Shown here in pieces: positions 13,701 to 27,700 of a DNA stretch of 64,000 nucleotides (position 1 is its first letter; each line of letters starts with the position of its first letter). Both the position numbers and the translations under genes were made by a program. The DNA is taken from positions 806,001-870,000 of the forward strand of contig JAINUG010000070.1 in NCBI GenBank assembly GCA_029706075.1, written 5' to 3'. Under the pieces are notes generated by a model. The model was not told the origin of the DNA. It saw nothing but the letters and a program-made list of their open reading frames with translations, and ran no database searches. The DNA is from Aldrovandia affinis (lineage: Eukaryota; Chordata; Actinopteri; Notacanthiformes; Halosauridae).

Positions 13701-16700
13701 GTCTTTGATTGCGTATTTACAACCTGTTTTAGTAAACTGGTCTTTAATGTGTCAGTATCTGTGACCGCAAAAGAGCCACATTATAGGGACTGATTTTGCG
13801 ATGCAACCTTTTCCTTAGTTTTCAGACTTTATAAATGTCTATACCAAAAGGCTAATTTCCAACACCTGACAAAATAAAAGAAAAGTATCTAAAACAAACT
13901 AAACAAAATACATGAACAAACACATTAGAAAAAGTACATCCACTTAATACAGAAAAATAGCAAATAATAAAGCAAAACACAGGAGGGGAGCCAAGTTATA
14001 ATTTTAAATACAAGACATACATCAGAGTAAAACCTTAATATAACATTAACAATAACCTTTCCCATGTGTATAAATAACTAAATACACGTTGCACGTGAAT
14101 ACAATACAAGGGGACACACTACACACTAATGAATTGCATTGAAGAGCAGAATGTAAGGGTGAATGACCTCACCGCAAATGGAACAATCCTGTGAATGGGT
14201 GTGCGTTGGGTTGTTAGCGCGCCAAATAGGTCATGATTCAATAAAAATGACCAGGATACAGGGACCTGTATTAGCTCACCATTTCTGTGCCTTCTGTGTG
14301 TATTTCCCAGTTGAACATTAGAGGTCCCCCTTAGTCCATTATTTGGTTAAGTATATAAGCTGCTCTGACTTCCTGTGTGCTTTTTCTTTCTTTAAATTTT
14401 TTTGTGACAGATTTTCCCCCCTATTTTCTCCCAATTATACTATTTATTTCGATTTACCCTCCCCCACGAGACAAGCTAATACCTCGAGGCAATGATCCGC
14501 CTCCTTCGAGACTGGACTCGCCCCACTTAGTTTACCAGGTCGCCTCTTCCCTCCTCCCTCCCCTCTCCTTCTGGAGCGGACAGCCAATTGCCGCCCCCTA
14601 GCAGCACTCCCGGTCAGGGCTGGACTGATGCAGTTGGGTTTCGAACCGCGGCTGCAGTGGGCAGCTGGCGTCCTAGTTGGAGGCTCTTACTGCTGCACCA
14701 CCCGGGAGGCCTGATTTTTCTTTCTTATGCATATACAGAATATGAAGCCACCATAATAATAATTATAATAACAATAATGTGTATTAATGCGTTTTTATAT
14801 CTTAAACCGGGTTTTGTTGCACTGTGGCTGTAGTATTATTTGCCCTATACCTTTCATTGTGCATTTCCATTTAACACAACATTTATCACATCCATATCCA
14901 TATATTGTATCATATGCTAAATGCCATATTAAACCTGATCTAGTTTGTATATGTTGTTTGAAAATAATATAAATAATATAATTCCATAAATTCTGGGGCT
15001 TACAATTAAAGTGAATCTTAATTATGATGTGACCGAATTGCAAACTCCTGTACATGGGTTGCAGAAACCGAGTCAAGTTAGCTTTGAGTGCACACTGTAA
15101 TTCATCAATTTGTTTTACCATTTATGTTGAAGTGGCTAATTGTAATCGGCAAGGTTTTTTCATGGAATTTCAAAGCATTCCTGCTACATAAGGTAACACA
15201 GTGACAAATATTTGCCAATAATACATTAAAAATATTAAGCCACCTAAATTGTAGCAAATTGACTATTGCATTCTACAGTAATTTAGTCAGAAATTCTATT
15301 AACATTTTATGATATTAATTGACACTTCATTCAACAGCATTTATGGACCAGTTTATATGCAGATATAAGTATAATTTAGCCACTTTTGTCTTACTCATTT
15401 TGTCTTTTTAAAGTTCTAACTGTCTAAAATACTTTTGTATCTCAAAGCCAAAACAGTAGTGAATCCTGTAAAAAATGCAGATTTTTCAACACCGTATCCC
15501 CCAATTTGTCTGTGTTGACGATGAAGGAAAGATTTGTCCGCGCCAAATTAATGCATAATGGTTTGATTAAAAAAAGACTGCCTTTTCACATCCAAAATCA
15601 AGATCCAGTTTATTGACATTCAGCCTTGTTACTGCTTTGTTACTGCTCCCAGGAGCCAGAACAGCCCCCCCTGTTGCAGGCATCATCTGTGATTCATGCA
15701 TTATAAATCACGCATGGTCTATCACTCTTTGTAAGTGTGGCCAGTTAATTGAGTTATTGAGTGCACTGAAGAACAGCTATTGGACAGATATTTCCTTATA
15801 AAAAAGGAAGCTTTTTAGGCTTGCGTGTAATAATATAGAGAAATATATGCTTGTATGTTATTATGTTATGTAATTATGTGCTGTGTTTTAACATGCATTT
15901 TGATGTAAAACATAATCATATTGTGAATCTAGTCATTTGTTTCAGAAATTATAATACTGACTATTGACGAAAAGGAAAATGTGCTCGCTTGTTAAGCTTA
16001 CTGTAATGGCAGCCAGGGAAACTGTATGATTGGACCTGCCAAGCATCTTAATTTGTACTTGCCACTTTTGTCAGAATTCTATTTGATTGTCTGATCTTCC
16101 AAGCCACCTTCAAAGCATCGTTTGGTAATGCCATCTTCTCGTATTAAATTAATATGTTTTTTGTTTTTTTAAACCGACTTACTAAAATGTACCATAAACA
16201 CTCCATCACTTAATATTGTGGAGTGGATTGATGTTAACTTTGTTAATTTCGGACCACATTTAACAGAAGTTTAGACAACTAGAGTAGGCTATATCCTTCT
16301 TACTGAGAAAATAATGATGCATACGCAGGTTAGTTTTAGGGTGAGCAGGTTCAAGGAGTCCAAATCCAGGACATTAAGGGACAGGAAAGGTGAAATAGTG
16401 TTTTTTTTGCTAATGACGTTGAGTTTTGAAACGTATTGCCTCTGATAAGCAGAGGCAGGCTATTCCACAGTCTGGGAGCATGAAAGTAAAAGGAAGCTTC
16501 ACCTGTTCTCTGCTGATCTGAGGGCATGTTTGCGCTGACATCCTTCCAAAAGGTCAGCAATGTACTCTGTATGCCACTACTATTGATGTCAATCTGTGTT
16601 TGGTTAGTGAAACCTTTTTTGAAAGGACAGATTGACAAACCACTGACTCATGCTTCCTTCTTCAGACAGATGGGAAACAGGATCATGTTGTGTTCATTTA

Positions 16701-18738
16701 TAATGACCTAGGATGGAATTTACCATAATACCATTTGGATTTTTGGATTTGGAAATGTTGTATTTATTTCTGAAGTGCTGTAATATGAGTGTTACATTGA
16801 GTGTCCACATTAGAGAATTTAAAAGCAATGTTGTCTGGGAGCTAATATTTTGGAGGATTTGTTTGTCTACAGTTAAAGCACATAGGCCAGTCATATGTTC
16901 TTTGAATCAGAAGATTATATTGACAGATTTAAATCAGAAATCGATATAGGGTCGTTATATGCCGCCCGCTTCCTCTCCTGTTGTACTATGCGGCCTGTGT
17001 GGTGGGAAATAATCACTGGCTTGCGGACAAGTTCAACAAAGGACTGCACGCTTTTCAGCTGCATTGCTCCTTCTGTAGGTGTGGAAGGCACAGCATTGAA
17101 TCAAGAGGAATTCTGAATGAGGGAATTGGGGAACTAGGGGGGAAAATGGGGGTATAATTGTTCCAGAAAAAAAGGTAAGTCGATATTCACTGCCATCTTT
17201 TTTTTTTTAAACACATTTTAAAGAGTAACCGCCATGTTGTTTTTTCTATTTTATTTGAAAGACTAACCATCAACTAGCTGTCTTGTTTTACAAACTTGAA
17301 ATACCAGATGTAATCTGACTAACCACCATCTTCTTTTACACATTTTAAAGACTGGGTACCGCTGTGTCAGTCATGGCCAAGATCCCCCTGCTGGAGTGCT
17401 TGACGCGCCACAGCTACAGAGAGAGCCTGAAGTCCAGCTTGCCGATGGAAGGCGAAGGGATGGAGGGGGAGAAGTCTGTTGATTCCTTGCTGTGTCCCGG
17501 GGAGACGCGGAGCAGCAGAAAGTCACCCGTGTCGTTCTCCTCGTCGGGGGAGATGCACACCCAGGACGGCAGGGCGCAGGAGGAGAGTGAGATGACTGAC
17601 AGCAGCAGCCTGCGGGCGGCGCTACAGGAGACCGACTCCCCGCCCTCTTTCAACGTCACCCTGTTGGACTGGATTAACGTACAGGACAGGCCAAACGATG
17701 TGGAATCAGTTGTGCGGAAGTGCTTTGACTCTATCAACAGAGTAAGTCAGCATGCTTTCCCCCAAATATTGCTTCATCATTCATATAATTCATGCATTGT
17801 AATTAGGGATGGGCATTTCAGCAAATTGTTTAGATGTTTTACACTTTGGAATGTGGGGTTATATGTTTAAATGACGAATTATATAATAATAATTACTTAA
17901 ATATAATAGAGTCAATGGCAAATAAGGTTTTTCAAAACAGAAAATAAAAAAATGAAACTAAATGGATTGAAGTCATTTTTAATTCCACAGAAATGTACTC
18001 TTAAGTGTTCACATTGCTTTTATAGCTTTTAAGATGAAATTATTTTTAAACAAGATATCTGATTTTACCTCCCAAAAAATGGTAGTGTATCCATGCAAAT
18101 ATATCAAATTTTATATTTTCCCTTCAATGGCTATTATTTATAAGTTTTAATTTGTGGAGGCGGGGGACATGATGTGTCTAAAATCCATATAAAAAAAGAA
18201 ATTAAATTATTTATGTGACACTGTATATCATTTATCACTAACAACAATTTGTTTTAGTTCGCAAACAATGTACTTTTCATAGGAAGAAATAAACACAAAT
18301 AGCATAAATGTATTTCTACACATTAAGAAATTTAAATTGTATTTTTGATCCGTTTTTTCCATACCCTTGGAAATGAATGCTTTTTAACTGTAAATTGCTA
18401 GTTACACCATCTTATTACGACTGGTTACACCCACACTGCAGTCAATATTAATTGAAATTAAAAAAATATTAATTCATTTTATTGTGGTTACATTTTGCTT
18501 TTCATTTGAGAACACTCAAGTGGTGTTTAGTGACGTCAATTTATAATTTAACCAATTCAGCATTTCCCTCCTTAAATTTGTCTTCTCTTGTTGCAATACT
18601 TTGCAGCGTTTGTTGCTTTTTCCACTTCTACCTTTCTTTCTGGAGTTGAGGATGCTCATGCTCGCTCCTCATCCTGCATAATGGAATAAGCATGATCAAT
18701 GAGGTTCGGTTCTCTCTCTCTCACTCTCACTCACACTT

Positions 18739-18778
<40 letters not shown>

Positions 18779-21700
18779 TGTCTCTCTGTCTCTCTCTGTC
18801 TCTCTCTGTCACTCTCTGTCAGTCACTCTCTGTCGCACTCTCTGTCGCACTCTCTCTGTCACACTCACTCTGTCTCTTTATCACTCGCTCTCTCTCTCAC
18901 TCTCACTGTTTTAGGATCAGATGGATCATCTGCTAAATTAATGGATTCAGGTGTTAAGTTCATATAGTTTTCTAATGCCCCTTTCTTTTCCCTGTGCTTT
19001 TTTTGATGATCCCTCCATTCCTGCCACCAGAGCTGGTTTATCTGTGTTTTTACTATTTCCCCCTAATTCTTCCCTCTTTCATAACTAAAATAATTTACTT
19101 GACAGAGATGTTTAAGAATTAAATGTGACACCATATTACTTTTGGTTATAAATTATCCATAAATGCTCAATTCACTCAATACCTTGCTTTTCTTTTGGCA
19201 AGGTACACAGCCCTTGCAACTGGGTCACTACACTACTGGTCAAAAGTTTTAGAACACCCCCATTTTCAAGATTTTACTAAAATGTAAGCAGTTCAAGTCC
19301 AGTGAATAACCTGAAATAGTACAAAGGTAAGCAGTAAACTGCCAGAGGTTAAAAAAATAGTTTAGGTTACCAAAAACTGAAAAATAATGTACATTTTTTG
19401 GCAGTGAGTAGTTTCTTACACCATCAAAAGGCACTTGGAAACTGGAGGAAACTCTGACAGGAAAAGGTCTTGCAGACCCAAAGCCACAACAAAATCAGAA
19501 TACAAGTTTCTGAGAGTCAACAGCTTGTGTGATAGGTGGCTCACAGGTCAACAGCTTCAAGCACAGCTTAACATTGGTCGAAGTAAGAAAGTCTCACTTT
19601 CAACTGTGAAGAGAAGACTTCGAACTGCGGGTTTGACAGGTCGAGTGGCAGTAAGAAAGCCATTGCTAAGATGGCAAAATAAGAAAAAGAGGCTTGCCTG
19701 GGCCATGAAGCACTGTCAGTGGACTACTGAAGACTGGAAGAAGGTCTTATGGACCGATGAATAAAAATTTGAAATCTTGAAATTTTGAAAGGTTTTTGTA
19801 GGCCGATCGAGTAGGCAAAAGGATGGTTCCTCAGTGTGTGACACCTACACACCAGTGTGTGGAGGAGGAAGCATGATGGTCTGGGGCTCTTTTGCTGGAT
19901 CCAGAGTCGGTGACTTGCACAGAGTGACTGTTAACCCACGTTAACCCATTACTTGTTCCCTGAAAAGGGCCTTTTCTGAAATGTACATTATTTTTCAGTT
20001 TTTGGTAACCTAACTTTTTTTTTTTTAGTTTTTTTACATTTTATTTTATTTATTTATTTATTTATTTACCTCTGGCAGTTTACGGCTTACCTTTGTACCA
20101 TTTCAGGTTATTCACTGGACTTGAACTGCTTAAATTTCAGTAAAAACTGGAAAATGGGGGTGTTATAAAACTTTTGACCAGTAGAGTATTTACAGAAGCA
20201 CTGTGTCGAGCTACTTTTTCCTTGGTTGATAATGGCATCTGAAAAAATGAATTAAACTAGATTAATTTAACCAGCGAAATATCTTCAAATAGTCAGCTTC
20301 TAATAGTCAAAAGTTATATCCTTAAAAACATGAAATAACATGCATGCAATTGGTGTTAGTGATATCAGTGTGGGTTAACTGGTAAATGTGGTTACACCAT
20401 TTGAGGTTTATTGCTTACACCACCTTTCCTTGTGGTGTAACAGTGGGGTAACTTGGACACATATAATACAATCTGACTTTGAAGTCAAGGTTGCCCTTGT
20501 ATTTCTTAAACTAATATACATTTTTACAACAATAACACATTTTCATATTTTTCCAGGGGTCATACCATTTGACAAGGAAAGTTGAACCAATCGTACCATA
20601 TCTCAAAAATTTCTAATTATTTAACATTTATGGGCGATGTACTGACTTTTTTTCTGCATGTTCTTCTCTGTGAGGTCATATGCTGTCACATGGTTTGCTT
20701 GCATTCACACGATATTACACCGCCTGATATTTAGAGAAGGCAATTTTTTGGACATAAGTAATTAAAATAGTAGAAGACTTTTAAAATTAGGAAGGCTACA
20801 CCACTCATGCTAATTAGGAAGTAATCTAAAGTACAATCATGCCAAACTATTTTATTAAGAATTGTATTGGAAAAAGTGGTTTTACAGCACGTTGTTCTTC
20901 ATTTGTATTTTTGGATGGTTACACAACCTTGACATTTCTGACTTAAAAATGCAAAAACTGCATTTCAAGAAAATCCTCATAGAGGATATGGAGTTTTATT
21001 ATTTAATGTACTACATGTGTCAGTTTAATATTTTTTTGAGGAAAATAATAGGACACCAAAAATGCATTGACCCAAAACAAAATACAGATTAGCAATTCAA
21101 GTTTACAATAATAAATGTCAAAAAACATGTTTTTTAAATAATAAACATGTTTTTTGAGATAACAAGAACATGCAACTTAAATTTAAGTTTCTTATTTCAG
21201 ATTTCACAAGTTAAGACTAATGTTAACCTCCCTGTTCCCTTCCCTTGTATGAATTATAAATACACCAACTTTTACAATGTTAAGGTGGCCAAAGATATTG
21301 TTAAAAAGATAATAAATATGGGTCTTTATTAAAAAAGGTAAGATATGGATATAGTGTATACAGCATTTTGGTGTTTGATTTTTTTTAAATTATTATTTAT
21401 TACTCTGCATTGTAATTGTGAAGAGTTGGCAAAATGTTGTGCCCTCCATTAATTACCTGTCTTCTCAAAATTTTCAGCTCGATCCGAGGAACATTCAGCC
21501 CTTTTTGGCAGATTGTCGGGACACTATTGCCAAACTGGATAATCAAAACATGAAGGCCATTAAGGGCTTGGAGGACAGACTGTATGCTCTTGACCAGATG
21601 ATTGCGAGCTGTAAAAAGTTGGTCAACGAACAGAAAGAACTTGCTCAGGTAAGCTCAAGAATTTGGTTATCACAAACCCACTTTGAAATACGGTGAGTTG

Positions 21701-24700
21701 ACAGGATCTTGGTTTTTTTTGCTAGTTTTGAATGAAGCTTTTGTTAACTGGGGAACCTTTCACAATTAGAAATGTGTATACAGTGGGGAAAATAAGTATT
21801 TCACCCCCTGCTGATTTTGTGAGTTTGCCCCCTTACAAAGAAAGGAACGGTCTATAATTTTCATGGTAGGTTCATCTTAACAGTGAGAGACAGAATATTT
21901 TAAAAAATCCCAGAAAATTACATTATATGAATTTTAAACATTTATTTGTGTTTTATTGAGGAAAATAAGTATTTCACCCCCTAGCAAAACATGACTCAGT
22001 ACTTGGTGGAGAAACCCTTGTTGGCAAGCACAGCGGTCAGACGTTTCTTGTAGTTGGTCACCAAGTTTGCGCAGATCCCAGGAGGGATTTTGGCCCACTC
22101 CTCTTTGCAGATCCTCTCCAAATCCTTAGAAATCCATTTTCAGTGTCCTGGCTGAGGGAAGGAGGTTCTCACCCAAGATTTCCCGGTACATGGCCCCATT
22201 CATCCTCCCCTCGATCCGGTGAAGTCGTCCTGTGCCCTTAGCAGAGAAACAGCCCCAAAGCATAATGTTTCCACCGCCATGCTTGACGGTGGGGATGGTG
22301 TTCTTGGGGTCCAAGGCAGCTTTTTTCTTCCTCCAAACACGGCGAGTCGAGTTGATGCCAAAGAGCTCGATTTTAGTCTCATCTGACCACAGCACTTTCT
22401 CCCAAGCCTCCTCTGAATCATCCAGGTGCTCATTGGCAAACTTCAGACGGGCCTGTACATGTGCCTTCTTGAGCAGGGGGACCTTGCGGGCACTACAGGA
22501 TTTCAATCCATTACGGCGTAGTGTGTTACCAATGGTCATCTTGGTGACTGTGGTCCCAGCTGCCTTGAGATCATCAACAAGCTCCAGCCGTGTAGTTCTG
22601 GGTTGTTCCCTCACCTTTCTCATGATCAGGTTCACTCCACGAGGTGAGATCTTGCGTGGAGCCCCAGACCGAGGGAGATTGATGGTCAATTGGTGTTTCT
22701 TCCATTTTCTAATTATCGCACCAACAGTTGACTCCTTCTCACCAAGCTGCTTGCCAATGGTCTTGTAGCCCATTCCAGTCTTGTGCAGGTCTACAATTTT
22801 GTCCCTGATGTCCTTAGACAATTCTTTGGTCTTGCCCATTGTGGAGAGGTTGGAATCTGATTAATTGATTGATTCTGTGGACAGTTGTCTTTTATACAGG
22901 TAACGAGTACTTAATTAGGAGTACTAATTAAGTAAGAGGACTAATCTGTGTGCCTCCTGGTCACATAACTGGTCTGTGGGAGCCAGAATTCTTGCTGTTT
23001 TGCTAGGGGGTGAAATACTTATTTTCCTCAATAAAACACAAATAAATGTTTAAAATTGATATAATGTGATTTTCTGGGATTTAAAAAAAATATTCTGTCT
23101 CTCACTGTTAAGATGAACCTACCATGAAATTTATAGACCGACCGTTCCGTTCCTTTCTTTGTAAGGGGGCAAACTCACAAAATCAGCAGGGGGTGAAATA
23201 CTTATTTTCCCCACTGTATTTAGCGTTAAGACTTTGTGTGCCAAAAATGTTCTAAACATGTTCTAAAAAAAAGTATATACAGTACTGTGCAAAGGTTTTA
23301 GGCAGGTGTGAAGAAATGCTGTAAAGTAAGAATGCTTTCAAAAATATACATTTTAATTGTTTATTTTTATCAATTTACAAAATGCAAAGTGAGCGAACAG
23401 AAGAAAAATCAAAATCAAATCAATATTTGGTGTGACTACCCTTTGCCTTCAAACCAGCATCAATTCTTATAGGTACACTTGCACAAAGTCAGGGATTTTG
23501 TAGGATTATAGTAAGGTGCTAATGATCAGCTGTGTAGGAGGCTTAAAACTGGGTGAGGAACAGCCAAACTCTGCTACTAAGGTGAGGTTGTGGAAGACAG
23601 TTTCATGTCACAGGTCATACACCATGGCAAGACTGAGCACAGCAACAAGACACAAGGTAGTTATACTGCATCAGCAAGGTCTCTCCCAGGCAAAGATTTC
23701 AAAGCAGACTGAGGTTTCAAAATGTGCTGTTCAAGCTCTTTTGAAGAAGCACAAAGAACTGGGCAACGTTGAGGACCATAGACGCAGTGGTCGGCCAAGG
23801 AAACTTAATGCAGCAGATGAAAGACACATGCTTACTTCCCTTCGAAATCGGAAGATGTCCAGCAGTGCCATCAGCTCAGAACTGGCAGAAACCAGTGGGA
23901 CCCAGGTACACCCATCTACTGTCCGGAGAAGTCTGGCCAGAAGTGGTCTTCATGGAAGAATTGCGGCCAAAAAGCCATACCTCTGACATGGAAACAAGGC
24001 TAAGAGACTCAACTATGCACGAAAACATAGGAACTGGGGTGCAGAAAAATGGCAGCAGGTGCTCTGGACTGATGAGTCAAAATGTGAAATATTTGTCTGT
24101 AGCAGAAGGCAGTTTGTTCGCCGAAGGGCTAGAGAGGGGTACAATAATGAGTGTCTGCAGGCAACAGTGAAGCATGGTGGAGGTTCCTTGCAAATTTGGG
24201 GCTGCATTTCTGCAAATGGAGTTGGGGATTTGGTCAGGATTAATGGTGTCCTCAATGCTGAGAAATACAGGCAGATACTTATCCATCATGCAATAACATC
24301 AGGGAGGCGTCTGATTGGCCCCAAATTTATTCTGCAGCAGGACAACGACCCCAAACATACAGCCAATGTCATTAAGAACTATCTTCAGTGTAAAGAAGAA
24401 CAAGGAGTCCTGGAAGTGATGGTTTGGCCCCCACAGAGCCCCGATCTCAACATCATCGAGTCTGTCTGGGATTACACGAAGAGACAGAAGGATTTGAGGC
24501 AGCCTACATCCACAGAATATCTGTGGTTAGTTCTCCAAGATGTTTGGAACAACCTACCTGCCGAGTTCCTTCAAAAACTGTGTGCAAGTGTACCTAGAAG
24601 AATTGATGCTGTTTTGAAGGCAAAGGGTGGTCACACCAAATATTGATTTGATTTAGATTTCTCTTCTGTTCATTCACTTTGCATTTTGTTAATTGATAAA

Positions 24701-27700
24701 AATAAACTATTAACACTTATATTTTTGAAAGCATTCTTACTTTACAGCATTTTTTCACACCTGCCTAAAACTTTTGCACAGTACTGTATATATATATATA
24801 TATGTATTTATAAATAGTGGTTTTAAATGTCCACAGTTTTAGTTGTCCACTGACTCCACTGTTGTTACGGTAGACATAGTGCATTGACATGAAAGAAAAT
24901 GTGTAGTGCAAGAGATGGTGAGATGTATCTTCTGTGTACAGTCAGGTTTATGCATTTTTAATGTGGGACTTTACTGGCTTTGAATCAATTTCCCAGCCAC
25001 AGACAAGCATTGCTGCTGATTCATAATGCTTTTGAAATGGCCTGCGGATTCAGGAACATTTATATCTCACTACATGAATTAATTACAATTAAAAACATGA
25101 TCAAGTGGTTCCCACTGCTTCTTTCTAATGTGTTGTGCTGGGTTACAACTGCAAGATAACATTCATGAATGTCGGTGTTGATGGCATTCTTAAATACATT
25201 GTATTAAATGATTCAGTGGTTGAGTAGCTTAGACCTAGATTCTTGTAGGCACACGGCACTGCTTGCATAGTAAATTACTTTCCTCACTCCCTTTTTATTT
25301 CTGTTGTTTATTCAGTTTTCCGTAGTCATCATTTCCCCCCTTTTAAATGGATTGTGTTGTGATTAGCAAACATAATTGAAAATATTCGTGTCTGAATAGC
25401 AGCACCTCTGTCCTACGCCATTAGGGTAAGCTTGAAACAACTCCCGCCATTTATCGGCAGTGGCCATATTTATATAGTCCAGTGGGAAATCCCTTTTTCT
25501 AAAGACCGAAAAGGTGGAAATTTCCTAACAGCATGAAGTAATGCAGGTTTTCATTGCTAAAAGGATCTAACGGTAAAAGGAAGGGAGTCTCCAGGTGGGT
25601 GCCTTCATAATGCCACATTTGCCGGCCTCCATCCTTTTTGACACAATAGCCTTCTGGGGGGTGTGTATTCCCCATAGTCTCTAGCTATTTAAGAAGCAGA
25701 CAGCCTGTGTGCGGAGAGACAAAATAATACATTCACTGGATCATTTGATTCTAGAGCTGGTAAGTCAAAAGCCCCCATTCTCTGGAAACGTGGGCAAAGG
25801 TTAAAGAGAATGAATACATGCTATATACATTTTTGAGATCGATACATGTATTGATTTCAGATTGAATAAACTTGTCAGCAACTGGCAGTGTGGTGGCAAG
25901 CTTCAGCCCTGGCCGTTGTAGAAACGTTTGGCTGTCTTTATGGAACAGCTCGCCTTGATATTCACCGACTGGAGGAAGTTGACCAACAGGTGGATGCTCA
26001 TTATCTGAACTTACATTACATTTGACATTTTAAGCATTTAGCAGACCCTCTTATCCAGAGCGACTTACAAGATGTGCATTAATACATGGTAGGAACAATC
26101 ATAGTTTGCGCACAAGATCAGTGCAGCAATACAGTGATAGACATCGTTGTAGGCAGCTGCATACCATACCTGTAGCACTGGGAAGTAAAAGGTTAGTAAT
26201 TTTATTTAATTTTGTTTTATTTAAATTTTTATTAAATGAGAAGACAGGGATACATATACAAGAAGTGTTGAGCAAGTAGGCAGTGGTGATGACAATTGGG
26301 TAGATGTACAGAATTCAGACTTCCAGGAGGTTGTGTGAGTATTGTTACTTAAAAGGTCCCCAGTATGCTGTCTTTTGGGGGAGGGGACACTTTGCAGCAA
26401 TTTATATATATATATTTTTTTTTGTTGTATTTATATTCCTCAATTAGTATCAATTATTTCACAGGAAGTATTTGTGTTTGCTGTGAACATTGCACGTAGC
26501 CTGTATAACGATTGCCGTGGTTCCACTGTATGCCTCAAGTGTGAATGATATTAACCATTTTAGTGGAAGGAGTGGCACCAATTCCAACTTGTGTGTCCTC
26601 AAGAAGTCTAAGTATCTTTGGACCAAGCAGCTCACTGCAAAGCAGTATTCTGAGCGGTATTCTGAGATATCACATTAATACATTTAATTATATATGCTGT
26701 TAACCATTGTCAAGGATTAAAATTCCTCTTTATTTGACATTCCAGGCATTGAATAATAAGCGATATAGGTTGAAATCTTTCAAATCGTTTCTTTACCTGA
26801 GGGAAACCATCCATTTTGGACCGGTATGTTTAATCAGTGTCACTGTGTTTTCGTTATTTGTTTACTTCACCTGAAGTTAACTTGTGTGCCATTTCTCCTC
26901 CCCCCCCCAGGGATTTCTAGCCAATCAGAAGAGGGCAGAAAACCTGAAGGACACTTCGGTGTTGCCTGACTTGTGCCTCAGTCATGCAAACCAGCTGATG
27001 ATCATGTTGACCAACCACAGAAAACTCTTAGACATCAAGCAGAAGTGCACCACTGCCAAACAGGAGCTCGCCAACAATCTGCAAGTTCGCCTCAAGTAAG
27101 AACCTAATTTCTTCTTTTATTTCATTCATTTATTGAACTTTTGACTGTTAATATTTTTCATGGGTATTGTTATTGTAAATGTTAAATTTGTGAGTAATAA
27201 TTACATCTGGGAAACAGGGTTGGAAAACATTGTACTGGATAATTTTATAGCTAACTAGTGGAGTACTTCAACAAATGAAAGGCACCCCCACACTTTCATG
27301 TGCCCTGAGTAACAAACTGTAGAAATGCAGCGAGATGTTGGAGAGGAAAACCAAATTTCAACCAATTTTGAAATGATACAATAGGATGTTAAAAAATGCC
27401 TAACATGTCATATGAAGAAACTAACCTTGAAGGTAGCTGGCGCTTAATTGCTGACTATGGCTGGATGTCCTGCAAAATGATGCACAATTTGAAATAGAGT
27501 TGGCGGGGGGGTTCTCCCAATTTGGAATGCCCAATGATATTCTTAAGCCATTCTTGCTGCAACCACCTCCGCTGTCAATTTGGGAGAGCGTAGACGAGCA
27601 TGCGCTCTTCTCTGAAACAGGTGATATCAGCCACCACATCTTCTCACACAGCAGGTCGCAAGTTAAGTTTTGCACAGACATGAGTCGGAGGAAGACACTT

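Noticed and set aside
16895-17116. Small ORFs ahead of exon 5
   Set aside because: No homology, poor composition, and no matching splice sites in phase with rb1cc1.
18692-18967. Leu/Ser-rich ORFs over the CT tract
   Set aside because: Pure consequence of (TC)n; no gene structure.
22232-22768. 178-codon + strand ORF
   Set aside because: Antisense shadow of the family C Tc1 transposase on the minus strand.
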